Source: Nitrospira sp.
Lineage (GTDB): Bacteria; Nitrospirota; Nitrospiria; Nitrospirales; Nitrospiraceae
Assembly (NCBI GenBank): GCA_024998705.1
Contig: JACOEF010000488.1
Coordinates: 1-17,133, forward strand
Length of the DNA stretch: 17,133 nt
Direction of reading: 5' to 3'
Positions 1 through 6,811 of this stretch are shown in pieces. The stretch's first letter is position 1, and every line of letters starts with the position of its first letter. The notes beneath the pieces were generated by a model, which had not been told where the DNA came from, did no database searches, and saw only the letters and a program-made list of their open reading frames with translations. A program made the position numbers and the translations under genes.

Positions 1-26
1 CCTAATGGAATTGGTTGAATGCTTCT

Positions 27-34
27 GCTATGAT
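27..34 (+). promoter_or_regulatory. Candidate extended -10 promoter element
   Basis: TGCTATGAT matches the extended -10 consensus (TGnTATAAT) at all positions but one. The sequence 16-18 bases upstream is a poor -35 box, which is tolerated at extended -10 promoters. It would give a leader of about 55 bases before the small gene starting at 95. The window edge limits what can be seen upstream. Confidence 0.3.
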
Positions 35-94
35 CCGGAGCGGATTTGGGTCAGGGATGAGATGTTGAGGCTCAGGCTCACGACGGAGGACGCT

Positions 95-268
95 ATGAAT
101 ACTCCACGACTCGATCTGCCGCTGAAGACTGCCGCCCCGAGCTCCCGTTGCCGCCATAGCCGTCTCGTCGACCGTGTCCTCACAGCCACAGGTGAGGAGA
201 CCGGCACCGTCCGTTGCCTGGAATGCGGCGCAATCATTCCCGATCCGGTTCCTGCTTCGCCGCAATAA
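95..268 (+). CDS. Small (57 aa) hypothetical protein, putative zinc-binding
   Basis: A short open frame with a clear Shine-Dalgarno (GGAGGA at 85-90, four bases before the ATG at 95). An in-frame ATG at position 5 lacks such a site, so the inner start is preferred. The product has a CRH near residues 19-21 and a C-L-E-C-G knuckle at residues 41-45, preceded by a TGEETGTVRC stretch. The Cys/His set looks like a minimal zinc ribbon, but this is inferred from spacing only. There is no signal peptide or membrane segment, so it is probably cytoplasmic. The function is not recognised. The next gene faces it from the opposite strand. I am fairly sure it is a gene because of the ribosome site and the ordered Cys pair. 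Confidence 0.6.
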   Translation: MNTPRLDLPLKTAAPSSRCRHSRLVDRVLTATGEETGTVRCLECGAIIPDPVPASPQ

Positions 269-371
269 TGTTCCTCCCCGATTTCAACGGTAGTCCCTCC
301 CTTTCTGCACGAGTTCCGGCCGTCTCCCTGCGCTGCCAGAACCATCCGCCGTGCCGCCGGCCCGCTTCTCG

Positions 372-452
372 TTACGGCCAATAATTGGCGCGTGCCTTGA
401 CGTAAGCGAAGACGATATCTCGCCGCGCAACCATGCCGATGAGTTTCTGGTC
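372..452 (-). pseudogene. Remaining C-terminal end of the CBS2 domain, behind the in-frame stop
   Basis: Immediately after the TAA at 453-455 and in the same frame, the minus strand reads DQKLIGMVARRDIVFAYVKA and ends NYWP followed by TAA at 372-374. This is the expected closing part of a CBS domain (the LIGMVARRDI strand-helix). With the stop codon as residue 119, the ancestral protein would have about 145 residues, a usual length for a stand-alone CBS pair. There is no start codon or ribosome site for independent translation. Confidence 0.75.
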
Positions 453-809
453 TTATACGACCGGGAGGCGGATCAAGTGCCGTTCCTGGAGAACATGAAT
501 CAGGCTCATCAGCGGCATGTCTTCGGTGGTGGTGATGACGTCGCGAGTCATGATCTCCGAGACGGATACTTCGCGCAAGTCCTTTCCCTGCTCGACGGCT
601 TTCAGCAGATCGAACTCTGTGAGCAACCCTCGCAACGTGCCATTTGTCTCGGTGACCGGGACACTCCCGAAATTGTGCTCGCTCAAGAGTTCTGCCACGG
701 CCATGGCGCTGGATGACGGGCTGACCGTGACGACGGCATCCTCCATGATCTGACGGACGATCAGTGTTTTAGGGTCGCAGGCGTGGACGAAATATTCTGT
801 GGCTCTCAT
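453..809 (-). CDS. Two-CBS-domain protein, truncated by an in-frame TAA
   Basis: The ATG at 809 has a near-perfect Shine-Dalgarno (GGAAGGAGGG) upstream. The first CBS domain is complete (about residues 17-72, IMEDAVVTVSPSSSAMAVAE to FDLLKAVEQG). The second begins near residue 83 (VSEIMTRDVITTTEDMPLMS). The frame then stops with TAA after HLIRLPVV at residue 118, just before the last strand and helix of CBS2. The missing piece follows in the same frame (372-452). CBS pairs of this kind bind adenine nucleotides and regulate partner proteins; without the end of CBS2 the Bateman fold should be damaged. It stands alone, and no partner gene is adjacent. The stop may be a real nonsense mutation (TAC or TAT to TAA is one base) or a sequencing error. 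Confidence 0.8.
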   Translation of the reverse strand: MRATEYFVHACDPKTLIVRQIMEDAVVTVSPSSSAMAVAELLSEHNFGSVPVTETNGTLRGLLTEFDLLKAVEQGKDLREVSVSEIMTRDVITTTEDMPLMSLIHVLQERHLIRLPVV

Positions 810-1258
810 AGGACCCTCCTTCCGTACCGCCGGGAGTGAAGTGATAGGACTCTATGATGCAGGTGGGACTTCCCTCTTCGAATGGGAGCAAGCTTGGTGC
901 CATTGCCGGTCTCGTTACAACTGCCGTACGGAAGAGAGATCGACCGCGTGGATCTTGAAAGTTGTGAGCGAACCATTTGAAAGCATGGCGGTCCTATCGG
1001 ACATACGTGGGTGCGCATGACACGACGATCAGGAGGTAGTCGCTGGTTCCTTGCTGTGTGGGCAGGTGATGTGGATATTTGCGCCAGGGCTCAGTGGCGG
1101 GGCTGAGGAAATTCTCCGCAGTCTTATGAGCCCCTCAAACCGCTGTCGATAGGTGAGGCCCGTCCGAAGTGCCGATCACAACGGGAAGACGGTTGGCACG
1201 CCTGTTGCGCCTGATGAGGACGAGCTTAACGGCAACCTGAGGCAGGTTGGAGGACATG
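810..1258. other. Non-coding stretch, nothing recognised
   Basis: About 450 bases between the divergent CBS gene and the small lipoprotein gene. Open frames on both strands here are short, lack ribosome sites and show no protein-like pattern. No tRNA, terminator with a T-run, or convincing promoter was found. The segment next to 810 must hold the promoter of the minus-strand CBS gene, but I could not identify a good -35/-10 pair. Confidence 0.4.
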
Positions 1259-1429
1259 ATGCGTGTCGCACGGAGCATCGTCGTTCTGTTCGCTCTCCTG
1301 GGAGGTTGGTTGGTGGCCGCCTGTGCGCCGCCGACGCCAAAAGCCGAACCGTTTGCGCCGCAAACTGTCGAGCGGGAGGGGGTTACTCCGGCTCACGATC
1401 AGGATCGGTCCGTCCAGCAGAGGGCCTAG
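1259..1429 (+). CDS. Very small lipoprotein (56 aa)
   Basis: The start is ATG 1259 (ATG 1256 is also possible), after GTTGGAGG at 1246-1253. The product has a basic N-terminus (MRVAR), a hydrophobic core and a lipobox LVAAC, so Cys21 should be lipidated. Only about 35 residues remain after it, rich in Pro, Ala and Gln, with no recognisable domain. Small lipoproteins of this type sit in the envelope as short tethers or as cofactors of larger complexes; no specific function can be assigned. It ends 34 bases before the flavodoxin-fold gene, so the two may be co-transcribed. Confidence 0.55.
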   Translation: MRVARSIVVLFALLGGWLVAACAPPTPKAEPFAPQTVEREGVTPAHDQDRSVQQRA

Positions 1430-1463
1430 GGCCTCTGGAGGCAGAAGGTGTCCTTGAGGCGCC

Positions 1464-2051
1464 ATGGGTAAGTTCATCACCATCATTCAGGGCCATCCCG
1501 ATGCGCAGGCTCGCCATTTTTGCCACGCCTTGGCGGACGAATACGCCAAGGGCTGCGAAGATGGCGGGCATGAAGTGAGACGTATCGAGGTGGCCCAGCT
1601 GGATTTTCCGTGGTTGCGGACGAAGGAGGAGTTTGAAAAGGGCGTCCCGTCTGATTCAATTAAGCAGGCTCAGGACACCATCCGATGGGCGGATCATCTG
1701 GTGATTATCTATCCCCTCTGGCTCGGGTCGATGCCGGCGCTCCTCAAAGCGTTTTTCGAACAGGTCTTTCGTCCCGGCGTGGCCTCCGAGTATCCAGCGC
1801 ACGGGACGATGGCGAAGAAGCTCTTTACGGGCAAGTCGGCGCGCATCGTGGTGACCATGGGCATGCCCGCGTTGGTGTATCGATGGTTCTTTCTGGCCCA
1901 TAGCCTAAAGAGTCTCGAACGGAACATTCTCGCTTTCTGCGGTATCAGGCCAACGCGTGCGACTCTGATCGGTCAGGTGGAAGGCATGAATGAGCACCAG
2001 CGGGCGGGCTGGTTGGATGAGATGAGGGGCTTGGGCGATAGAGGGACGTGA
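1464..2051 (+). CDS. NAD(P)H:quinone/FMN oxidoreductase, flavodoxin-fold (Flavodoxin_2 family)
   Basis: A 195-residue protein of the usual length for this family. It begins with the strand GKFITIIQGHPD (residues 2-13), followed by the phosphate-binding loop region, and has the family signature HLVIIYPLWLGSMPALLKAF at residues 78-97 with FEQVFRPG after it. This is the FMN and substrate pocket motif of the NQO1/MdaB/YwrO/KefF group. Such enzymes reduce quinones or other electrophiles by two electrons at the expense of NAD(P)H. A Shine-Dalgarno (TTGAGG) lies five bases before the ATG. There is no signal peptide, so it is cytoplasmic. Some relatives (KefF) regulate potassium efflux channels, but no channel gene is adjacent. 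The family call is firm; the substrate is unknown. Confidence 0.85.
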   Translation: MGKFITIIQGHPDAQARHFCHALADEYAKGCEDGGHEVRRIEVAQLDFPWLRTKEEFEKGVPSDSIKQAQDTIRWADHLVIIYPLWLGSMPALLKAFFEQVFRPGVASEYPAHGTMAKKLFTGKSARIVVTMGMPALVYRWFFLAHSLKSLERNILAFCGIRPTRATLIGQVEGMNEHQRAGWLDEMRGLGDRGT

Positions 2052-2110
2052 GCGCGCCCCGTTGATTATCGATATACCGGCCTATGTCCAGGTGGGAAGG
2101 AGGAGGACTC

Positions 2111-2746
2111 ATGTCGCGGATCAAAGCACTCAGAGCATCGATCGAGAGTAAACTCGATGCGTTGGAACAGCAGGCGCTGGCGCTGGAAGCGCAGCTCACG
2201 CAGGGCAAGGATCAGGCGGTACAGCGGTTGGAGCAGGGCAAACAGCAGTTGCGCGAGGTGGTCACGTCGGTGCAAGCCGACCTTCGTGAGTCGAAGGAGC
2301 TCGCCGAGCATGTGAAGGCCGATGTGCAAACCACGCTCGACCATCTGCTGGTGCAATTGGCCTTGGGCAAGGCCGATGCGCGTGATGCGTTTGAAGAACA
2401 GCGGACGCAGATTTTCAAAGCCCTGAGCGAGTTTGAAACCATCGCCGACCAGAAATTGACGGGAATGGCAGTCGACTCGGGTCGGCTGTGGGACGAGCTT
2501 GTGAGGCGGTCGAATCACCTTGAGGCGGAGTTCGATGCCCTCACACACCGTTTTCTGGCTGAGGGGAAACAGCAGCTCACGATGGCCGAGGCCACTAAGG
2601 AAGAGTTGTTGCAGAAGTTGCGCGCCTATCGAGATGATCTCCGGGTAAAGCGTCAGATGGTACGAGCCAGGGCCGATACGTTTGAACTCGACCTGCGGGA
2701 AGGGCTGGAGCAGATTAAGACAGCATTTCGTAGACTATTTGATTAG
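2111..2746 (+). CDS. Coiled-coil protein, hypothetical (211 aa)
   Basis: The ATG at 2111 follows a strong AAGGAGGAGG; an in-frame ATG at 2084 lies upstream of that site and is rejected. Nearly the whole product is predicted amphipathic helix: a long run of Leu/Ala/Gln/Glu/Lys heptads (LDALEQQALALEAQLTQGKD near residues 15-34) with few Gly or Pro, ending in a basic-aromatic tail (TAFRRLFD). There is no signal peptide, membrane segment or catalytic motif. It could be a structural or membrane-associated amphipathic-helix protein of the apolipoprotein/phasin kind; this is only a resemblance in composition. It follows the quinone reductase by 59 bases on the same strand, so co-transcription is possible. 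Confidence 0.75.
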   Translation: MSRIKALRASIESKLDALEQQALALEAQLTQGKDQAVQRLEQGKQQLREVVTSVQADLRESKELAEHVKADVQTTLDHLLVQLALGKADARDAFEEQRTQIFKALSEFETIADQKLTGMAVDSGRLWDELVRRSNHLEAEFDALTHRFLAEGKQQLTMAEATKEELLQKLRAYRDDLRVKRQMVRARADTFELDLREGLEQIKTAFRRLFD

Positions 2747-3012
2747 TCGATATGCTTGATGCCCCGGCCTTCTTCCCCTCCGGGCTTCAACCCTGCCCGC
2801 CTTCCAATCAAGATACCGTTGGGCATGATGTGTGCCGGGTGGCCGACGCCATGCGGAGCAAGCGCTCTTAGAAGGTACCCTCAGGTCTGGTGGATGTCGA
2901 CGTCGGTGCTGCTCACCTCATGCAGTGTTCCCTGGCGCTCATCGTTGAAATAAGATCGGCCTTCTGAGCCAAGGTAACCAGTCGTCTATTTGTCCCCAAG
3001 TCCTTGCAGGAA

Positions 3013-3044
3013 AACCGGAACCATTTCCATTTCCATGTCCGGTT
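3013..3044. repeat. Inverted repeat flanking a CCATTT tandem
   Basis: AACCGGA (3013-3019) and TCCGGTT (3038-3044) are perfect reverse complements separated by 18 bases. The interval consists of the repeated hexamer CCATTT-CCATTT-CCATG. It lies 50 bases upstream of the -35 box at 3094, a suitable place for an activator site, and is not followed by a T-run, so it is not a terminator. Whether it is functional is unknown. Confidence 0.35.
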
Positions 3045-3093
3045 GTTGATGGCTTTGATCGAGGCTCCCGAGACCATCCCGTTTCTGAATAGA

Positions 3094-3122
3094 TTGACAC
3101 GGCCTGTTCCACCGCGTAGCTT
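3094..3122 (+). promoter_or_regulatory. Candidate sigma-70 promoter for the O-methyltransferase gene
   Basis: A perfect -35 box TTGACA (3094-3099), a 17-base spacer and TAGCTT (3117-3122), which keeps the three most conserved -10 positions (T1, A2, T6). Transcription would begin near 3129, about 30 bases before the ATG at 3159. Confidence 0.45.
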
Positions 3123-3158
3123 CTTTTTCATTTGTTCATTCATCGAAAGGTCCACATC

Positions 3159-4172
3159 ATGGCTACTCGGCAATTGGTTCCTGATCAGATCCTGCAACTT
3201 GGACTTGGGTTTTTGGGTTCGAAGACGCTGCTGACCGCGGCGGAGTTGGGTCTATTCACCGAACTCGCCAAACGGTCGCTCGATGCCAAGGTGCTGGCGA
3301 AGCGGTTGGAACTTCATCCGCGAAGCGCCAGGGATTTCTTCGATGCCTTGGTCGCCCTGGGGATGTTGAAGCGGGTGGGCACGCGGTACACCAACACGCC
3401 TGAGACGGCCTTGTTTCTGGATCGCGCCAAACCGTCTTATGCGGGCGGCATGCTGGAGATGTGCAACGCCCGGCTCTATGGCTTCTGGGGTTCGCTCACG
3501 GAAGCGCTCCGGACAGGGAAGCCGCAGAATGAGATGAAGACAGGGGAAGATTTCTTCGGCACGTTGTATGCCGACCCGCAGCGGTTGAAAGGGTTTCTCA
3601 AGGCCATGACCGGACTCAGCCAGGGCACGGCGCGGGTCATTGCCGGGAAATTTCCCTGGAAGAAGTATGGCTCCTTCGCCGATATCGGGTGTGCGCAGGG
3701 CGGGGTAGCGGTGGAGATCGCACTGGCGCACAAGCATCTGTCCGGGCAGGGGATGGATCTGCCGGTCGTGCGTCCGATTTTTGAGGCCTACGCGAAGTCC
3801 AAGAAGCTGGAGAAACGGCTTACGTTTCACGCGGGCGATTTTTTCAAGGATGCGTTTCCGAAGGCCGATGTGTTCATCATGGGGCACATCCTCCATGATT
3901 GGAACCTCAACGAGAAGCGGATGCTGTTGCGTAAAGCCTATCAGGCGCTGCCGTCCGGCGGGGCGTTGATCGTGCACGAGGCGCTGATCGACGATGCCCG
4001 CAAAGAGAATGCGTTCGGATTGTTGATGAGCCTGAACATGCTGATCGAGACGCCGGGCGGATTCGACTTCACCGGCGCAGATTGCATGCAGTGGATGAAA
4101 AACGCCGGCTTCAAGCGAACCAAGGTGGAAAAACTGGTCGGGCCGGATTCGATGGTGATCGCGATCAAATGA
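3159..4172 (+). CDS. SAM-dependent O-methyltransferase, acetylserotonin/hydroxyneurosporene type (Methyltransf_2 family)
   Basis: A 337-residue protein of normal family length. The N-terminal part (about residues 15-85) is the winged-helix dimerisation domain: it has the [11 protein letters not shown] and [20 protein letters not shown] pattern and the [14 protein letters not shown] wing. The catalytic Rossmann domain follows, with SAM motif I at residues 175-182 (DIGCAQGG, in place of the usual D-x-G-G-G-x-G), an acidic residue after strand 2 (QGMD, 197-200), and HILHDWNL at 243-250, whose histidine matches the catalytic base of this family. ATG 3159 is chosen for its GAAAGG site; an upstream TTG would add nine residues of unconvincing sequence. 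These enzymes methylate hydroxyl groups of small molecules; the substrate is not visible here. It is flanked by its own candidate promoter and a downstream terminator. Confidence 0.88.
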   Translation: MATRQLVPDQILQLGLGFLGSKTLLTAAELGLFTELAKRSLDAKVLAKRLELHPRSARDFFDALVALGMLKRVGTRYTNTPETALFLDRAKPSYAGGMLEMCNARLYGFWGSLTEALRTGKPQNEMKTGEDFFGTLYADPQRLKGFLKAMTGLSQGTARVIAGKFPWKKYGSFADIGCAQGGVAVEIALAHKHLSGQGMDLPVVRPIFEAYAKSKKLEKRLTFHAGDFFKDAFPKADVFIMGHILHDWNLNEKRMLLRKAYQALPSGGALIVHEALIDDARKENAFGLLMSLNMLIETPGGFDFTGADCMQWMKNAGFKRTKVEKLVGPDSMVIAIK

Positions 4173-4228
4173 CGACGAGGTGCGACGAGCAGCGGTCAGC
4201 GTGCCGCGAGATTCTCCATCCCGACATC

Positions 4229-4258
4229 TTGACAAGGAGGAACCGAGAAGCGTAGCGT
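4229..4258 (+). promoter_or_regulatory. Weak candidate promoter upstream of the terminator
   Basis: TTGACA (4229-4234) is followed, after 18 bases, by TAGCGT (4253-4258), a partial -10 box. If active, transcripts would start near 4265 and reach the terminator at 4304-4343 after about 80 bases, producing a short RNA or an attenuated leader for the gene at 4395. The -35 match may be chance. Confidence 0.2.
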
Positions 4259-4303
4259 CTCCCCGTTCGACAATCTACGAGGCCAAAGAGCGTTCCGCTC
4301 CAG

Positions 4304-4343
4304 AGCCCGAACGACCCGTTGCTGGGTGGTTCGGGCTTTTTTA
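4304..4343 (+). terminator. Rho-independent terminator
   Basis: AGCCCGAAC pairs perfectly with GTTCGGGCT. After one G-G mismatch a further four-base stem (ACCC/GGGT) closes a six-base loop, and the hairpin runs into six T residues (4337-4342). This is a textbook intrinsic terminator in the + direction. It lies about 130 bases after the O-methyltransferase stop codon and about 50 bases before the next gene, so it separates the two transcription units or attenuates the second. Confidence 0.85.
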
Positions 4344-4394
4344 TTGTCCACAGCCATGGGCGACGCAGTCCCATGCATGTCGATGAGGTACTCC

Positions 4395-5261
4395 ATGTCT
4401 CGACAGTTTGTGCTCCGGTATTCGCTGATCCTTGCCGGTTGGTTGGCGCTGTGCGTGCCCGCGAGTGATGGCAATGTGGAATATGCCGTCATCGACGTGT
4501 CGGACGGGGGCACGATCAAGGGGCAAGCCATCTGGAAAGGGGCGATCCCCGATGTTCCACCGCTGAAGGTCTTTGCCGACCTCGATACCTGCGGAACGGA
4601 GGTGCCGTCGCCGGTCCTCCGGATCGATCCGGCCACCAACGGGCTCCAGGACGTGCTCGTGTACCTCGAGCGGGTGGAGCGGGGGAAAACGGTTGAGCCG
4701 GCCTACCGGCTTGCGATGGGTGCGCATAAGGGAGAGGCCACATCGAAGTCCTGCCAGTTTCAACGCCCGGTGTTTCCGTTCGTTCGGACCTCGCCCGTTG
4801 CGCTGATCAATTTCGAGTCGGTGCTCCACAACCCGCACTTCTTCAACGACAAGCATGGCAGTCTCTTCAACCTCGCGATGCCGACCCCGGATCGGGAACT
4901 GACGACGACGTTGCTCCGCGCGCGCGGCGTCGGGTTGCGATTGCAGTGTGATGTGCATGTTCATATGAACGCCTGGGCGGCGGCATTCGACCATCCCTAT
5001 TTCACCGTGACCGATGAGCAAGGACGCTTCGAAATCGGCGGTATTCCGCCGGGCTCGTACACGCTGGTCGCGTGGCATGCCGGCTACAACATCGTGAAGT
5101 TCGCCGCCTCCCGTCCGGTGTACGACGAGCCTCATGTCATCAGACAGGCTACGACGATGTCACCCAACGGGCAGGCGGAATACCGGTTTGAGTTTCCTGT
5201 CCGGCCGGTGGAAGTCGACTGGAAAATCGCCGGCGGGGACGGAGAACTTCCACCGGAATAA
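4395..5261 (+). CDS. Secreted protein with cupredoxin-like copper motif and carboxypeptidase-regulatory-like domain
   Basis: ATG 4395 is chosen among several in-frame ATGs because GAGG sits six bases upstream and it gives a clean signal peptide (basic start, LILAGWLALCVPA), for a 288-residue precursor. The central part contains LHNPHFFNDKHG (residues 144-155) and CDVHVHMNAW (185-194). A His-Asn pair followed by C-x2-H-x2-M is the ligand order of plastocyanin-type copper sites. The next part, PYFTVTDEQGRFEIGGIPPG then SYTLVAWHAGY (201-231), is the signature of the transthyretin-like carboxypeptidase regulatory fold. Two more Cys (66 and 120) could form a disulfide. It should be periplasmic. 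It is 51 bases upstream of the cytochrome-porin gene and probably co-transcribed, which suggests a role in electron transfer. The domain call is solid; copper binding is inferred. Confidence 0.75.
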   Translation: MSRQFVLRYSLILAGWLALCVPASDGNVEYAVIDVSDGGTIKGQAIWKGAIPDVPPLKVFADLDTCGTEVPSPVLRIDPATNGLQDVLVYLERVERGKTVEPAYRLAMGAHKGEATSKSCQFQRPVFPFVRTSPVALINFESVLHNPHFFNDKHGSLFNLAMPTPDRELTTTLLRARGVGLRLQCDVHVHMNAWAAAFDHPYFTVTDEQGRFEIGGIPPGSYTLVAWHAGYNIVKFAASRPVYDEPHVIRQATTMSPNGQAEYRFEFPVRPVEVDWKIAGGDGELPPE

Positions 5262-5312
5262 CGGACTGCCGGCACGTGATGCTGCATGACTCGCAGAAGG
5301 GAGAGAGATGTG

Positions 5313-6779
5313 ATGAAGATGTCGAAGTTTCGCGCAAGGACCGCCATCGTGATGGTCCTCGCCCTGATCGCGCTGATGAGTTATGAACTGAGTGGTCTTG
5401 TGCCGCGAGCCGATGCGATCCCCGCCTTCGCCCGAAAATACGATTTCAAATGTAACGTGTGTCACGTGCCGGGTTTCCCGAAACTGAACGACTTCGGCAA
5501 CCTGTTCAGGGATCGTGGCTATCAGCTGGGGTCGGATGCGGACTCGCCGGTCTATGAGGGGATCGGAATGGGCTATTGGCCGGTCTCGCTCCGGACGACC
5601 GTCGGGTATCAGGCGGCGAGTGTGCGGACTGACGGGAGCGGCGTGACGACCGGCGGCTTCGGGTTCACCGGACTGGACCTGTTGAGTTTCGGCACGCTGG
5701 ATCGCAATCTGTCCTTCGGTGTCGTCTTTACGCCCGGACTCGGCAGTGCGGGTTTCGGGACAGGCGCATCGGACGGCGACCTGGAGAGCGCGTTTGTCCG
5801 TCTCATGCGGCTCGAACGGTTCCTGGGCGTGAAGAGCGCCAGCGGCGATTACCTGTTGAACCTCAAAGTCGGAAAATTCGAACTCGACCTTCCATTCAGT
5901 GAGAAACGTAGCCCGACGCTGAACACTACCTTTTCAATGTACCACTATATGCCGGGAACGCCCTACGCGGCGACCATCGGCGGGACTTCCACCAGCTCAT
6001 ATCTCAACCCCAATACCTTTGCCATCGGCGAGAATCAGCCCGGCGCAGAACTGTCTGGCATCAAGAAGACTTCCGTCACCGACGGCTATTTTCGATACTC
6101 CTTCTCCGCCCTGGCGACAAACAGTTTTTCTGGCCCCCTGAGCGGCTGCGCGTCCGGCACCACTTGCGGAACGGGCGGGAGGAACGTCAACTTCTACGGC
6201 CATGTCACGCAATCCTTCGGCGGGTACGGCATTGTGACGGGACAGCGGATCGGACTGTTCGGCGCCTACGGTACGGCACCGACGCTGGTCAATCCGACGT
6301 GCCCGACCTGCCAGGCTGTGGCCGGGAGCGGCCAACCGTTCAGTCGTCTGGGGGTGGATGTCAGTCTGACGCTGAACGGGGAATGGAACCTCTTCGGCGC
6401 CTGGATGTGGGGCAACGACAGCAAGAATATGTTCGTGTCGCAGGGGATTGCCGATGCGCAGAATGCCTCCTGGAGCGGCGCGTTTGTCGAACTGGATTAT
6501 GCGCCGGCCCTGTTACCATTGTTTGATATGCCGGATTGGTTTTTTGCCTACCGGTATGATCTTATTCGCAACAATCGCCAGGGTGATCCGACGTTTGCCA
6601 AGAATTATAACAACGTCGATTCCCATACCGTGTTGGTCCGCTACTTCATTCATCATTCAGCCAGGACCGACTTGGCCATGCATGCCGAGTACAATACCTA
6701 CCGTACGACCGGCGTTGGAGTGAACGGCGGCGATCTCGTGGGCCAGACGATGTTGGTCGGGTTTGATTTTGCCTACTGA
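5313..6779 (+). CDS. Cyc2-like outer-membrane monohaem cytochrome c fused to a porin
   Basis: The ATG at 5313 follows GAAGGGAGAGAG; the 488-residue precursor has a signal peptide ending near ADA (residues 33-35). Directly after it comes IPAFARKYDFKCNVCH (36-51), one c-type haem site, then FPKLNDFGNLFRDRGYQ. This N-terminus resembles that of Cyc2-family Fe(II)-oxidising cytochromes (x-PAFARQ-x-C-x2-CH-x-PALN-x-FG). From about residue 80 to the end the sequence alternates hydrophobic and polar residues with Gly/Tyr/Asn-rich loops and ends in an aromatic (GFDFAY), as outer-membrane barrels do. The family role of Cyc2 is to carry electrons from outside into the periplasm. Unusual are four extra Cys in two loop-like segments (CASGTTC and CPTC, about residues 280-340). 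It could instead belong to a related, uncharacterised haem-barrel family with another electron donor. Confidence 0.8.
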   Translation: MKMSKFRARTAIVMVLALIALMSYELSGLVPRADAIPAFARKYDFKCNVCHVPGFPKLNDFGNLFRDRGYQLGSDADSPVYEGIGMGYWPVSLRTTVGYQAASVRTDGSGVTTGGFGFTGLDLLSFGTLDRNLSFGVVFTPGLGSAGFGTGASDGDLESAFVRLMRLERFLGVKSASGDYLLNLKVGKFELDLPFSEKRSPTLNTTFSMYHYMPGTPYAATIGGTSTSSYLNPNTFAIGENQPGAELSGIKKTSVTDGYFRYSFSALATNSFSGPLSGCASGTTCGTGGRNVNFYGHVTQSFGGYGIVTGQRIGLFGAYGTAPTLVNPTCPTCQAVAGSGQPFSRLGVDVSLTLNGEWNLFGAWMWGNDSKNMFVSQGIADAQNASWSGAFVELDYAPALLPLFDMPDWFFAYRYDLIRNNRQGDPTFAKNYNNVDSHTVLVRYFIHHSARTDLAMHAEYNTYRTTGVGVNGGDLVGQTMLVGFDFAY

Positions 6780-6811
6780 TCAGTGAGGCGGGAAGAAAGG
6801 CGGTGCTCCAC

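Larger units (their letters stand above)
2747..3158. other. Non-coding upstream region of the O-methyltransferase gene
   Basis: About 410 bases without a credible gene. Short frames exist (for example 2756-2953 on + and 2913-3197 on -), but none has a ribosome site or a protein-like composition. The region holds an inverted repeat (3013-3044) and a candidate sigma-70 promoter (3094-3122), listed separately. Confidence 0.5.

Noticed and set aside
28..716. Overlapping frames 28-381 (-) and 351-716 (+)
   Set aside because: Shadows of the small zinc-type gene and of the CBS gene; no ribosome sites and no protein-like pattern.
2756..2953. A 65-codon frame on the + strand
   Set aside because: TTG start without a Shine-Dalgarno and a Pro/Ser/Trp-rich translation typical of non-coding G+C-rich DNA.
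2913..3197. A 94-codon frame on the - strand
   Set aside because: It crosses the promoter and start of the O-methyltransferase gene and has no ribosome site.
4180..4386. A 68-codon frame on the + strand
   Set aside because: It runs through the intrinsic terminator, so translation of it is implausible.
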